A DNA stretch of 64,000 nt from the NCBI RefSeq assembly GCF_028769735.1, contig NC_088188.1, positions 4,487,001-4,551,000 on the forward strand. Direction: 5' to 3'. The notes under the pieces were generated by a model. It searched no databases and had not been told where the DNA came from. It worked only from the letters and a program-made list of their open reading frames with translations. This DNA is from Zonotrichia leucophrys gambelii. Its lineage: Eukaryota > Chordata > Aves > Passeriformes > Passerellidae. Positions 33,916 through 46,840 of this stretch are shown one piece after another. A program made the position numbers and the translations under genes. The first letter of the stretch is position 1; every line of letters begins with the position of its first letter.

Positions 33916-36900
33916 AAAAAAGTTAGCTTCCTCAAAGGAATCAGTTGTGGAGCAAACTTTACAAATGTGGTGCCAAGGCTTTCATGATGGCCCTGTCTCT
34001 ATGGGAGGCTCAGATGCTGTGTAACTCTCAGTTTTGAACTAATTTAGAGCATTTCTTTTCAGGCTCCTGCTAGTCTTGTCCTCTCTGAACATGGGTGTTC
34101 CCATTTTCCAGTTTATTTTTCACATCCATGTGGTCATCTGGAACAGCCCAGTTCCCAGGGCAGGCTGTATGGAGAGCATTGGATTTGAGCAGGATGGTAT
34201 TCAACCCCAGAAAACGCTGATTTGAGATCACTCCAAAGCAACAGCCCCAGGAGGACAGTGCCAAAGCTGCAGCTTTGGGGGTTTGAATGGTGGCTGTGGC
34301 CTTGGGTCTCTGAAATGAGGCTGAAAGCTTTTAGATTCTATTAAATGTGCATTTTTATTTGCATTTGCTGCTGTGATAAAGGCAGGGGCTGTTCATGTCT
34401 CCTCCTGCCCGAGGGCAGAGTGTTTGGTGCTGTAATTTTAGCTGTTCAGCATCTGCTCTGTGACACCTCTGCTTGAAAAGGGAACGCAGCACTAAACTTT
34501 CCAGGTCTGTCTGCAGCTGATCTGCTTCAGTCCTACTGGCATTTTTGATGGGAATTTTATGACTTCTTTCATGCAAGTTTGGTACACATTTTGCTTTCTT
34601 TGGAGCCAGTGTTGGCTCCTTGTGCCTTTCTTTTGGAAGCTCCAGTGATCAATGCCTTTGGTTGTGGGAACTCTTGCAGAGAAGAGTCCTGTCATCATTT
34701 CTGGGGGTACAGGAAAAACAGATGAAGTGTAATATATGCCAGATATTATCCTCAGAACTGCTCTTATCTGATATCTACAGCTGTACTTGTTTAATGTTAA
34801 TAATTATTTTGCTTAGCTGGACCTTTCTGTAGAGAAGTTTTTGTTAAAAAAAGTAGAATTCTCTGAAATCAGGCATCTTTGTTCAGCAACGAGCATTATC
34901 TGTGTTGGTATCTGTGTATGATTCACTTTTACTGCATTGGGATTGGTTTTTAATACTCTGTATTTTGTAAAGTCCCATTCTGGTGGAAGCCATCAGCAGC
35001 AAAGGAGCTGTTGTGGTTTCAGATGTTGGATGCTCTCCACTGGTTGGCTGGATAAAATACAACACCTTATTTTTAATCTGGCACTGCTCTGCCACCCAGA
35101 TTGGCTCCTTAGGTAGGTTCTTGAAAAAAAATAGCAATTCTTGGGTAGCATGAGCCAGCAGGACAGATTCTCCATTTGTATCATTGTCACATGTGATGTT
35201 TGTGCTGCCTTGTGCTCAGTCCCATCTGCTCCTGAGCCTGTTAACTCATCTGAGCAATTAGTCCAAGGCTCATTTATCAGCCAGGGACTGTTTATGATTA
35301 TTTTTGGATCTCCTTCATCACAGTGCCTGGACCTAATGAAGGGAGTGTGGTACAGATGCCAAGGCAGGTAAATTAAATAAGTAAACCTCAAAGTTCTCAA
35401 ATCCCCCAGTAACTTTTGTAACCAAACAAGCTGATTTTGGAGACAGAGCACTTGGCCTTTTAAGGGAAATCTGTTGTTCAGTCTGGAAATTCAGACTAAC
35501 AATTAATCTTTAACTCCTGCATCACTGTTATGACCCAAGGCAAGGCATCCATTCCTTTTGCAAAAGAATTGTAATCCAAGCCCTGACCATTCAGGATAGT
35601 GATGATAAAACAGGAGCTATTAAAGCACTCACTGCATGAAGCCAACAGTTACAAAAACATTTTTAATAGGTGTAAAAGTGCCTAAAAATATTACCTGCCT
35701 ACACAAATAAGTTTAAATCAGAGAAAGGAGTAGAGTCTCTTAAACACATCAGCCTAAGATTCAAAAAACATTTTTTTAAAGTGAAAAGCTTAAATAATTT
35801 CCCCAGAAAGCCAGTTTGTAACTTAAGCCTTCCCAGGGAATGATCCAACGTCCAGTCTAATCATTTTATGTGACTATTTAATCTACTGTTTAACAAACAA
35901 AAATACTTGCAGTACCATAGCAACTACTGCACAGATCAGTGCCCTTGGGACAGAGATCAGCTTCCTGATCCAAAGCAAACCTGCCTACTCTAAATTCTGA
36001 GATACACTTTAGGGCAACCTTGTGGGATCATAAGGAAGACTTTCCAATGCAGGCTAAAATGGACCCATTTTTTGGATGAGGATGTTTCATTCACTGGCCC
36101 AGAGAGGCATAACTATCTCCTTGATTTTGGGATAAATATGCAGCCATATTCTGCAAGACTTCAAGGCCATGAAGGTTTCCAGCCTTTTTCCTGGATGTAG
36201 ATGTATTATAGCCAGAAATCACTTTATTATTTGTGCATAAAACCTGTGTGTGTTGAGTTTCAGAGGAATGCCCAGCTTATGGTTTTATGTTTAAGGTAAT
36301 AAAGAACCTCTCCTACTCCATGGCTGGAAATCTTTAGGAAATTCTGCAGAAGCACTGGTTTTGATAAAGTCTCTCTTGTGGGTCTACACCCCAATACTCC
36401 TGATTCCCTTCCTCTCTTCTGGATGTTTATTCCACAGCTTCACTGCTGCAACTGGGGGTTTTCTGTCCCAGCCTTTCATATGCTTTGCTCTGGTGCTGTT
36501 GGATTTGCAGCATATTGAGGACATTACCCTGGACCACAGCACAGCTCAACAATTAAAATTAATTGTGATCCATCAGCTACATTTGTGTCCCTTGATGAAC
36601 ATGCCCTGGACCTATGGCTGTCTTCCTGTTATTCTGTGAATTTTCATTTCTGCCCTCCCCTGTAGTAACAGCACCAACAAAAGCTGTTAGTATGTTTGCC
36701 CAAGAGAAATAATTTATCATCTATGTATGTATAAACTTTGAGAACCTTTCTGGTTCAAAAGCATAAACAAAATGTTGAGCTACCATGATCCTAAAGCAAA
36801 TTACTGCACTTCATCTAAAAAGAATCTTCCCACATTGCAGGATTTCTGGGCACTCTGTGTAAAGTGATACCCTACTAAGAAATAGAACTTATTAATGAAA

Positions 36901-38251
36901 GTTTTGACAGAGAAGATTTTACTTTGAAAATAATGTTCCCCAAAGCTTTTCTACTAATTGGGTTTGAAACAGGCTGTGCAGACAAAATAATTTCTAAGCT
37001 GAGTGATCAGATATAACTTTCTTCTATAGTTTCTTTTTTCCCTTTTTCCTTTAAAATCCCTCCTCAGAATTGGACTTGCCATAGATTTAATACTGGAAAT
37101 CCCCAATACAGTATAACAAAGACAAAGAAAAAAGGAAGGAAAAAGCAGGAGGACGCTTCCTCCAAGCTTTCTTGGGCTTCTCCTTTTCAAATTATCCTTG
37201 GTCTTTAAACAATTTAAAAGCAAAATTGTACTTTTCATTGCAACCCAAATAAACTTGCCTTTCTCAGTGAACTCTGTCTTCCCCTTCTGTCCAATCTGTG
37301 CCTTTGTTCTGCATGTAACTCATAATACCTCAATATACTTCACAATACCTGATTCACATCAATGCCCTGCCTTGCCACTTTAATTACTGTAATTTATTCT
37401 TTAAATCTTTAATTGCATACTTGAGGACTGTGCTTGTTTGTTGTACTGAAAGCTGTATCTGGGTTATTTACTCAGAGCTGTGATGTTTTCCTGTTTATCC
37501 CTTGGGAAAGGTTGTTTGAGTGATCTCCTGTGGGGTTTCAGGGGACAGCAGAGCCCATCCATCTCCTGCTACTGCAGAACTGCAGGGGAAGCTTGCAAGG
37601 CACCAGAAAAGCTCATGGGGTCAAGAAAAGGAAATCTTAAAGCGGTGTCGATCTGGGTTAGATCCCCTGGCCTTGCATTAGGATTGTGTCTGTGACAGGA
37701 GAGGGTTGTACAGGTGAGTAGCAGCTCACCTAAATCAGGTTAAAATCATTGGGAAAGTTCACAAATTGATTTTCTCTTACGCATTCATTGGAAATAAACA
37801 TTCTTGCTTGCACTGATTGAGGGGATGGGGCTGTTCGTGTCATTTAGAGATTTGAGAGGAAATACTCTCAGAAATCTAATGATTGATACAGGTGCCTTTG
37901 CCAGTTTTTTGTTTGGGCAAATCAGCTTATGGTCATGAAAAGTATTGTTCTAGCAGGGAGAAGGAGCCGCTTGTCCCCTTCTGAATTTAGATGATGTCTA
38001 CATGCAGATATTTAACTCAAAATTGCTTTGATTGTCTGGTACTTTAGTGCAGATGTAGAAATGCTTATTTTGGGTTGCACTAGGAGCAGGGATGGGTATG
38101 TGCTGTGCTCACTGCAGGTTGGTGAGCACAGGACATCAGTTTAGCAGGCTGCTGCCATTCTGTGCCCTCTGCAGATTGTGACACAAAGGACAATCTGTTG
38201 TCTAAAAAAACCTGAGTGTGCTAGGAAATGGTTCACCTGACTGAGGTTAAT
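33916..38251. other. Intronic sequence, no gene seen
   Basis: Unique AT-leaning DNA. The part from about 35470 to 36300 is repeat-free by eye and rich in TAAT, ATTA and TTTAAT words; it is raised as a candidate conserved noncoding region. No exon is seen. Confidence 0.55.
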
Positions 38252-38362
38252 CATTGAATCCCAGAATAGTTTGGGCTGGAAGGGACCTTAAAGCTCATCT
38301 TATTCCAATCCCTGCCATGGGCAGGGACACCTTCCACTATCCCAGGTTGCCTCAGGTACCCT
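38252..38362 (-). mobile_element. CR1 LINE 3' end, antisense
   Basis: The + strand reads GAATCCCAGAATAGTTTGGG, CTGGAAGGGACCTTAAAGCT, then CCTGCCATGGGCAGGGACAC and CTTCCACTATCCCAGGTTGC. This is the antisense of the canonical avian CR1 terminus, with its 3' end at the low coordinate. Confidence 0.92.
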
Positions 38363-41300
38363 CTTTTCTCATTTCCCATCCAACCCCTCAGTTGGTTCTT
38401 GGCCAGAATTGTGATAGGGCATGCACAGAGTCTGCATCCTCACAATCTGCACACCTGCTTTAAATTCTGGAGAGTACCAGGGTTTTCAGAGGTAATCCCA
38501 ACACTGACATAGCAGGATGCTGCCCTGCTGGAAAGGTACCTGTGGGATTTGGCAGTGACATCTGGAAAAAAGCTGAGTGTTGTGCCCTTGCAACACCATG
38601 AAGAAAAAGCTCTGCAGGGTGGTGCTGCAGTTTTGTGCTTTCCAGGTGTGGATACACTGAAGGCCATCTTGTTTTTAAAATGCTTTGCTGGCATAACCTC
38701 TTGACATTGGGATTTATCCTATACCTTGATATGGAGTAGCATTATCTTAATTGTTATTGGTGTGATGCAGGACAGATCCAGCCCTTCAGGCTTTGGGTGG
38801 GAAGAGTGAGAGCCTCTGGGAAGCACAGGGGTGTATTTCTGTTGTCTGGCTGCCTGATTAAATTGCTGGGAGTTCAGCTGCCTGAGCAACTGAGTTTTAG
38901 TGCATGATTTGTGTTTTGAGGGTTTGTCAGGAGGCCTAGATCCTTGAACAAGCATGGTTTTTGGTTTTTTCTTTTTCATCTTAATTTTGAATAAATAAAA
39001 CTAAATTACAGTGACAATTCTGGAATTTCATCAGTCTCAAAGCTTCTCCAAAACTGGGCCTGCTCAGGTCCCAGGCAGCCAGGTGAGGAACATCTGTCTA
39101 TCACATAACATCTGTCTATGAGTAAGATAAATTAAGAGCTTTTCTTATTGGTGTGCCAAAGTTATTGGTCTTAGAGTTGGGAATGGAAACTGAGACCTTT
39201 GCTGTGCTCCTCAGACCACCCTTCCAACCCCATGCTTATGTTTCAGTGCTCAGGCTCCTCTCAAACACGTGCAGTTAGTGATCTGTGCTGCTCATGCTAT
39301 CAGGCATCTCCATTAAATTTATTATCCTGCAAAAGATCTAAGCTTTTGCATAGTTATCCCCTGGCTGTGTTCCTTTGTGAATTATTTACGGTAGTATTTT
39401 TGGTCTTCAGTCATCCAGCTTTGGCTACAACTCTTCTTCCTCCAGTTTCCTGCCATTTATCCTTCATGCTTGAGGCCAAACTTTTAGATTGTGTGATTAC
39501 TGCATTTCAGGTGTTGTTGTTCACCTCTCCCTTAGAAGGAACAGATTTATCCAGCAGATATTGCTGAAGCTCTAGGTAGCAGGATGAACATTTTTTTCCT
39601 TTTTAAAAGGGATGGTGTCAGAAGCTTTGTATTGAAAACAAGGAATTAGAAGTCTCTGCTTTTAATAAGCCAAGGTTATTTTGTAACATAGGGAGGGGTC
39701 TTGATTTTTAACAATTGTGTTTTTGCCATTGATTTTTTTTGCTGCCATTTGAGTTTCTCAGCTGGACAATGAAAAATATTCTTATTTTAGCCAGATCTTA
39801 CAGCAAGCACTGCTTTTCACTCCTATCAAGAGAAGTTACATGTAGGAAGGCTGCAAAGGATCAGATATTTTATTTATTTATGTTGTTTTCTTTTTACTTT
39901 TCATGCTGCAGGACAGTCCTATGATCTTTGCTTTGTCAAGCAAATATTGCTGATTTTTAAAAATGCAGCAAAACATGTCACCAGAGTTACAGTTCTTTGG
40001 AATTTCAGAAAAACAGTCCAAGCTCACCTGTGGAAAACTTGTGATTGAAGGCAGACTTTACTGTCTTCCCTCTAATTATAATGGTGACTGCAAAGGTGCT
40101 GGAGACATAAAAGATTAAGGCATTTCCTGTAGTGGCTTTACAGCCAATGTAACTGCAGAAAATAACCTGGTAACAAATGTAACAGAAAATAACCTGGTTT
40201 CTTACTGAAGGGGGAGAGAATGAACTCTTCTGATATCTGAGAGATGCTTTGTGAGTGTGAAAGCTGGTCCTTGCTAATGCAGATTTTCTCAATATTTTTG
40301 GCTCTTAATGCAGATGTTATGTAGGCAGGATAAGAGTGAGTGGGTGATAATGTTTCAGTAGGAAAAAAGGAATTACTCTGAGGGGTCTGGGGCAGAAGGG
40401 CAGCAGCAGAATATATCTGTGCCTGTGTCTCCTTTCACTCTTGCCCAATCCCATATAAATTAAATCTATTTAATCTTCTTGCTCCATTTTACAAGCTGTG
40501 CACAGGTTCACATATTAACCCTACTTTGTCTTAGCTAGAACAGCAATACAGGTGATGGATGGACTGTCATGCATGTCCGTGTTCATTTAACAGAGATGGA
40601 AACATTCTTCCTGCAGGCAGGTTCTCATTTCTCTTTCTGCTTTCTCCATTGCTGTCTGGTTGACAAGAAGATCTTTGTTCTGTCAGAGTTTATCTGCTCC
40701 TGCTGTTTGTTCTGCACCTGGAGTCAAGATTTGATTTGTGGCACTGTGGAATCCCATCCACAGCAACCCACAGGGACAGCTTGAGCAGTGTGGGATGCTC
40801 CAGGTGAGAAGGACACATAAGGGGGAGGATCTTTGAAAACTGGAGAATCCTCTCCTGCAAATACCCTGCAAAACAGAAATGTCAGGACAGCCCCATGGCA
40901 TCAGTCCTGTGGGTTTGAGTCCTGAGAGTTTCTTCAGCAGTGCCTACAATAATAGTAAAGGATCTGTTTTGGGAAAACTGATGACAACCTCTAAATGCCC
41001 AGTGTGGTTTAGAGTTTCTCTTTGAAGCATGGCTTTGCCTTGAACTGTCTTTTTGGGCATAGCTCTTCTCCCATTCCCCACCTGCTTATCTCCTTATCTC
41101 CTTCATGCTAAACTGTAGGGCTTGGTTAAAATAACAGTGGAGTTTTTAGGGCAGCCAGAACAGCAACAACAAAAAAACCTCTTCACTGAAGTGGCTATAG
41201 GTCCTTGATTGCTTCCATCCCATTTTGTCTCGGGGCTGTTATTTTTGCTTTCTTGGGTTAGATGCTTTTATGGATATTAGCATCCTCTTTCATCTTGGAA

Positions 41301-44300
41301 ACTTGAATATTTTGGTACCAAATAGTGCTAAACTTGCCTTCATATGAGAAGAAATTTTGCTCTGCCAATGACCAAGGAAATCTGGCTCAGTTGCTTTTTG
41401 TAATATTTCCTGATTAACTTCCAGTCTGTTTTATCTTCCTCACTTTTATTGCTGTAGGTGTCAGCAGCAAACTTGTTCATGGTTGATTTTACTCCAATGA
41501 TACACTCAAAAAAGAAAGAGGCTTTTTCAACCTTGTCCTGCAATAATCCAGCTAACCAAATGTGTGGAGGGAAGTTCAACCCTTAAAACAAGACACTCGA
41601 AACTTGCAAGGTCAGAGGGATAAAAACTATTGTGCATTTTTTGCTGCTTTAGCAGAAACAGCTCTGTGGACCTCTAGTGGTCTAAGGATCAGACTTTTAG
41701 CCACAGCTTTTATCTGGAATTAACACATTTCAGAAGTTGTTCTAAGTTTGTAAATCTGTTGAACTGCTTGACTGAAGAAATGCTGGGTTCTTTGGCACTT
41801 TAATGTCAAAAGCTGAGCAATGTTTGAAAATCTAACTAAAAAACCCTTCCCCAGCAAAAGGGTGAAAATAGTCCACCCAGTCAAAAGAAAATGCAGACAT
41901 AAAGGAAGAATCTAAGGTCAGATTTCACCCCAAATTTAGGATCTGTGTTCTCAGGAAAACATCATGCAACATTTCTCTCAGACTTGGACTTCATGGAACA
42001 TTTTTTTTCTCTGAAAAATGTTCTACCGAGAGAAATGTCTTTCCTCCACCAAGATGTGTGTGTGTAATAGAGAGTGTGGTGTCCTTTACATCCCCAGCAC
42101 TCCCACATTTTCCCAGCACACCAAGAACCATTCAGTGAGACAGGATGGGAGCTGTCACCCAGAACCCACGAGGGAAGAGGGCTCTGAAATCATACAGTGT
42201 GAAAAACATGGAAAGAGGAAAGTTTTTCAAATTCTCCATTTTAATAATGTGAGTGGATCCAAATCTTTGCTGGAAGTGCTGATTTCAGTTGTCAAACTGA
42301 TGTTCTCTCTGCTAGGAGGCAGTTTTTGAGGCAGCTGTGGTGTGCAGGATGCAGAGGCTGCACATCCCACCTGGCCCCCTGCTCTAATACAGACCTGATG
42401 CTGGGGAGACACCAGGGAAAAGGGGAACCAATCCCAGTTTATGGTGCACTGTCCCAAACAGTTCATAAAACAGTGCTATTTTCTTTAAATTGCAAGTCAG
42501 TCCTCACAAAAGAGCATTGTATGACCACTTAGTTGTATGTATTCTTCTTTGCATTTGGTTGTTTGCTTCTCTAAAACCAGATTTTATTGCAGCAGTGACT
42601 ACAGAATACTCAGAGCAGCAGAAGTTAGGTACATGAAAGGATAATTCTGTGTTTTTTATATGTGATTATGCTGGGGCAACCCCCACAACAAACTGGAAGG
42701 GTGAAAATTGAGGTCATTCTGTACTTATCCAGCTTCAGCAGATAGAGAAATTGTAGCAGAAAGACAGGCTGGCTGCTCCAATGTTCAGCCATGGCAGAGG
42801 AGAGGACTGTGAAACTGGCCTGAGACCATCATTTCATTTGGGAATATGTTCATAATAATTACTGTAATTTTTCACAGGCCTAATCACAAATTTTCCAGCA
42901 GTTCTCTAAAATGAAGCTGCTGTTGGAAATAAAGGTGCAAGTTGTTCATTGTCAAGTCCTGTTTCAGAAGGTTTGGAAGCAGCATTTGCATCCAGGTTGC
43001 CAGTGTAGTTTTTCACAGGTACCAGTTGCTTCACAGCAAATCTTATTTAAATGGAAATGGGCTAGCAAGGCTAAAGGCACAGCAACAAGGTTTCTTGCAC
43101 TTTATTAAGATTGTAAAAGTGTTTGTGTGTGGATTTTTTCCTTTCTAATTTCAGATTTTCTGGTGGAATGGATAGGTTACTTTTTTTAATCACTTGGAGT
43201 TGATGGGAAGTGTTTGAAACAAAGATGATGGAGCAGGCTCCATGGCATGGGTATGTGTGCAGCTCTTACCTTGCAGAGCTCTTTGGGCTCAGCTCTTGGG
43301 ATGAGGGCAGGGAAGCCAAGTGATGCTGCCTGAGGAGCATTCCAAGCAATCTGTGTGCACAGAGCCCCAGATTTCAGATTTCTCTGATGTTCATTGTCAT
43401 TTGTCTCGCTGTTGAATTTTGTTTTGCCATTAGAAGAGTTCACCCTCACCTTTGGAGGCTCTGGCTTGGTTCTTTTCATCCTGAGGTGGCTGAGTTCCCT
43501 GTGTAGCCATGGCCACTGCTTTTGGAGATGGAGTTTGGATCTCAGCCCATGTCTGCTGACTAATTCAGTGTTGGTGATGTGAGGAGGCCACAATTAGCAG
43601 GTGAGAGATGGATGCTGGCACAGAGAGGATGAGAGAAGGCAGTGGAAGGATAGGATGCCACTCAGCAATGTCTGAAATGGAAGACAAAGATCTGGTGTGC
43701 AAGTTGGGGTCCCTTCCAGCAGGAAAGTGGGCCTTTGTCTTGTGGGACAATGTTAGGGCACAAAGCCATCCTACATGCTCCGAGTGGGGAGCTTAACAAA
43801 TGAGCTCATTCCTACTGAAACTCAAGCACTCTGAGCATATTACTACTATGGATTAATGCAATTTATTTCTGTCACTGACTGATTCATAGGGTGTTCTCCT
43901 GCAATTTGCAAAAGCACCTCGTGAATCATTGAAGTAGGAATTAGAAAATTAAATGCTTCTTTCCTCTTCTGACGTGAGTCCTTGGAGCCAGGCTATCTGG
44001 GGGAGGTGTGAGGGAAGGGTGTGTGACTGTGCACAGAGAGTCATGTCAGCAGTTTCTCCTCTGCTTCTCTCACATCACAGCTTGGAGGACATTAAGATGT
44101 TGAGGAACCCTCTTGCTCTGCTTCACATACTCACATTGGAGAGAGGGTTGCCTCTCACTCCACAGCTTTGCCCGGGTTTGGTGGATCAAGTGCTACATCC
44201 ATTTTAAGTGACCACCTCTGTTTTGTGCTTAAGACCCACTTACAGTGCTCTCCTGGCAGATTTTGGGCTGCCTGCAGCCAAATTTCCCAGCCAGTTTGTA

Positions 44301-46779
44301 CCATGGGCTTGGGTGCCTGGCTTTAGCAGATAACCCTGACACAGGACACAGGCTGTAGCCACCTCAGCCTGCCCAGAGCACCCACCCAGCATGGACAGGT
44401 GTTATCTGCTCCTCCTGTGAGCCTCCCAACCTCCCTGTGATTGCCACCACACTGTGGTGCTAAGATCAGCTAACTGCTCCTCCAGGAGCTGTTCTCCTTC
44501 CTTCATCTCTGAAGTCAATATTTCAGGAATTACTGAAATATTCTCCACCCTGCCTCCTCTTGTGGGCCAGTTTTGCTTCTGTCTGTGCCCCAAAGTACTT
44601 CAGTCACTTGATATTTTTCTCTTTGTTACCACCCTGACATTTTGGAGCGAGGTTTTGGGGCTGGGTTTGGTGATGTCCTGAGCATCCCCCGATGCTGGTG
44701 GGATCATCTTAACCCTAAAAGGCACTTCTACAGTCTGGGTATTTAAAGAGCAATGAGTTGGATAGTTAATTGAATAAAGGGAGACCTAAAAGGATGGCAC
44801 CTTCTAACAGGTGGGCCAGTGAACACTTCTGGAATATGATGTCAAAAATACTGTCTGAGATAATTTGATTCATTAGCCAGAAACACTGAATCTGTTTTAC
44901 CTATACTCTACCTTTTCCAAAGGGGCTTAGCAAGTGAAAACATCAGGTGTTGTTTCATTAGAGTATTCCTCAATTTTCAGGGTTTTCTCTTTTTTTTTTT
45001 TTTTCCCCTTTAAATGACTATGCTGTAGCTTTAAATCCCTGGAATATTGTAAACATATTGCAAGCATATGCTTTCCATGCAGAAAACCACAAAACAATAA
45101 ACCGAATGTTGAAAACCACATTAAAACAAGGGAAAATCACTTCACTAATGTTTTGTTTCATACTATTTTTTAAGACTTGGAATGGAGTTGAATCCATTCT
45201 CTTGGCTGCTAATCAAAGAGTCAGCATGCTTCACATAGGAAAAATGTAAACTTTTGAGGGCCAAGGATTTTACTTTCAATGCCCCTTTCAGACAGTGGTT
45301 TTTATGGGTTAACAAATGTTAGCCAATACTTCTCTGACAGAGACAATCAGTACTTGGGTATCTGAGAGTAGCTGGGCTCCCTTTGGGGGACCTGGAATCA
45401 CTTAGTTCTTGTTAGCCCAGTGATTAGAGTTGTTGAGTTTTCAGTGTGTCACCATTTTTATAACCTGTTAAGGAAATAAACAATATTTACAAAGGGAAAT
45501 AAATTAATGTGGATTCCTCAGTTAATTGCATTCACGTCTTCCTAAATCAAGATGCTTTATTTGGATTTGCTGGAGGGTTGCAATTCTTGTCAAAAGCTGA
45601 TTGATTTGGACTTTTCTGAGCCTTCATCTGGATCTGATTCCCTCTTGTAAAGTCGACTAACAACAGAAACATCTGATAAAAGGGCTTTCCACTTGGAGCC
45701 CTTTACAACTGTAATTGCAAATTATCAGCCTGAATTAAGATAGGGGAAAATTATTAGTAAAAAGGTACTTGGCTCAATAAGTTCCATACATCGTAATTTT
45801 AGCTAAGAGTCTTCTGGCTGCTTGCACATCACATCCCCTGATTATTCAGAAGCATGCCTGTTGGTCTCAAACTCAATTAGATGATCTCCTTTGTCCATGA
45901 GATCACCTCTGGTTTTAGCATTTATAAAACTTTTTGGAGGTTTAGAAGACTTGGCAGGGCCAGCGTGCAATGCCAGCCACAGGGGCCATGCACTGCTCTG
46001 CCTTCCCTGGATCATCTGCACTGGGGAGAGCTCAGGTGATTGCACAGGGACTGGGGAAGGTCACAGAACTCAGGGGTTTGCACCTGAAAGATTCCAGGGG
46101 AATTTTTCCCTCCTTAGTGCACAAGGAAATCACAAATGGGAGCAAACCAATGCTCCTTTGGCATTTCTCAGTGCCTCAGGGAGAATCACTTGGGAAGCCA
46201 GAACTGAGGGAATGTGAAATGGGGTTCACAGTGCTGAGGGCAGTCACTGATCACCACTTCCCTCTTGCCTGGGAGTAGGATAACAAAACCAAAGCAAATC
46301 AGGGGCACTCCTGCCACTGAAACTGCTACTGAAGGGTGCTCTGGTGCCATGGATGAGTGCAGTGTGGGAGTAGAGGCTGGTTCAGCTCTTCAGTGTCTTC
46401 CTTTAAGAGTTTTCATGGGGGTGAGGCACCTGTTTCTCCCTGCATTGCTGGATTTCTGTATCAAACATCCTTCCTTGATGGTGTCAAGTGATTTGCTCTG
46501 TGTGAGGTGTGATCCAGAGCCTGTGAGAACCTTGAACTGAGCTGTCAGTAGATGTCAGTAGAAACTGAGCCATTTCTCACCCTGTGGGGTTGGGCTCTCC
46601 CCTCAGTTCACCAGAGCTGGAAGTGTCTTGGTTGTGCTTCAGTTCTTGGTGATTCTTCTGCTGGTCAATGCTCTCTGTGCACACTCCCAAGCAAACCATG
46701 TAAGCACAAATTCTTCATTTCTTTGGGTTTATTTCCCAGGCAGCAAATTTCTGCCTGTATTGGTGTCTGGCTTCTCTTG
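38363..46779. other. Intronic sequence, no gene seen
   Basis: No supported exon. Contents include a short duplicated motif at 40146-40200, T-runs near 44990, and a repeat-free AT-rich stretch at about 45450-45850 that is a candidate regulatory element. Confidence 0.55.
40146..40200. repeat. Short imperfect tandem duplication
   Basis: CAGAAAATAACCTGGT occurs at two places about 28 bp apart, each preceded by AATGTAAC, giving an imperfect tandem duplication of roughly 27-28 bp. Confidence 0.8.
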
Positions 46780-46840
46780 TAGAAATGTTAAGGTTGGCAA
46801 AGACCTCTGAGATCATGAACTCCAAGGCTCTGCTGCTGCA
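46780..46840 (-). repeat. Short CR1-like fragment, antisense
   Basis: GAAATGTTAAGGTTGGCAAA followed by GACCTCTGAGATCATGAACTCC resembles the antisense CR1 end 'gaatggttaggttggaaaagacctctaagatcatcgagtcc'. Only about 60 bases are recognisable. Confidence 0.65.
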
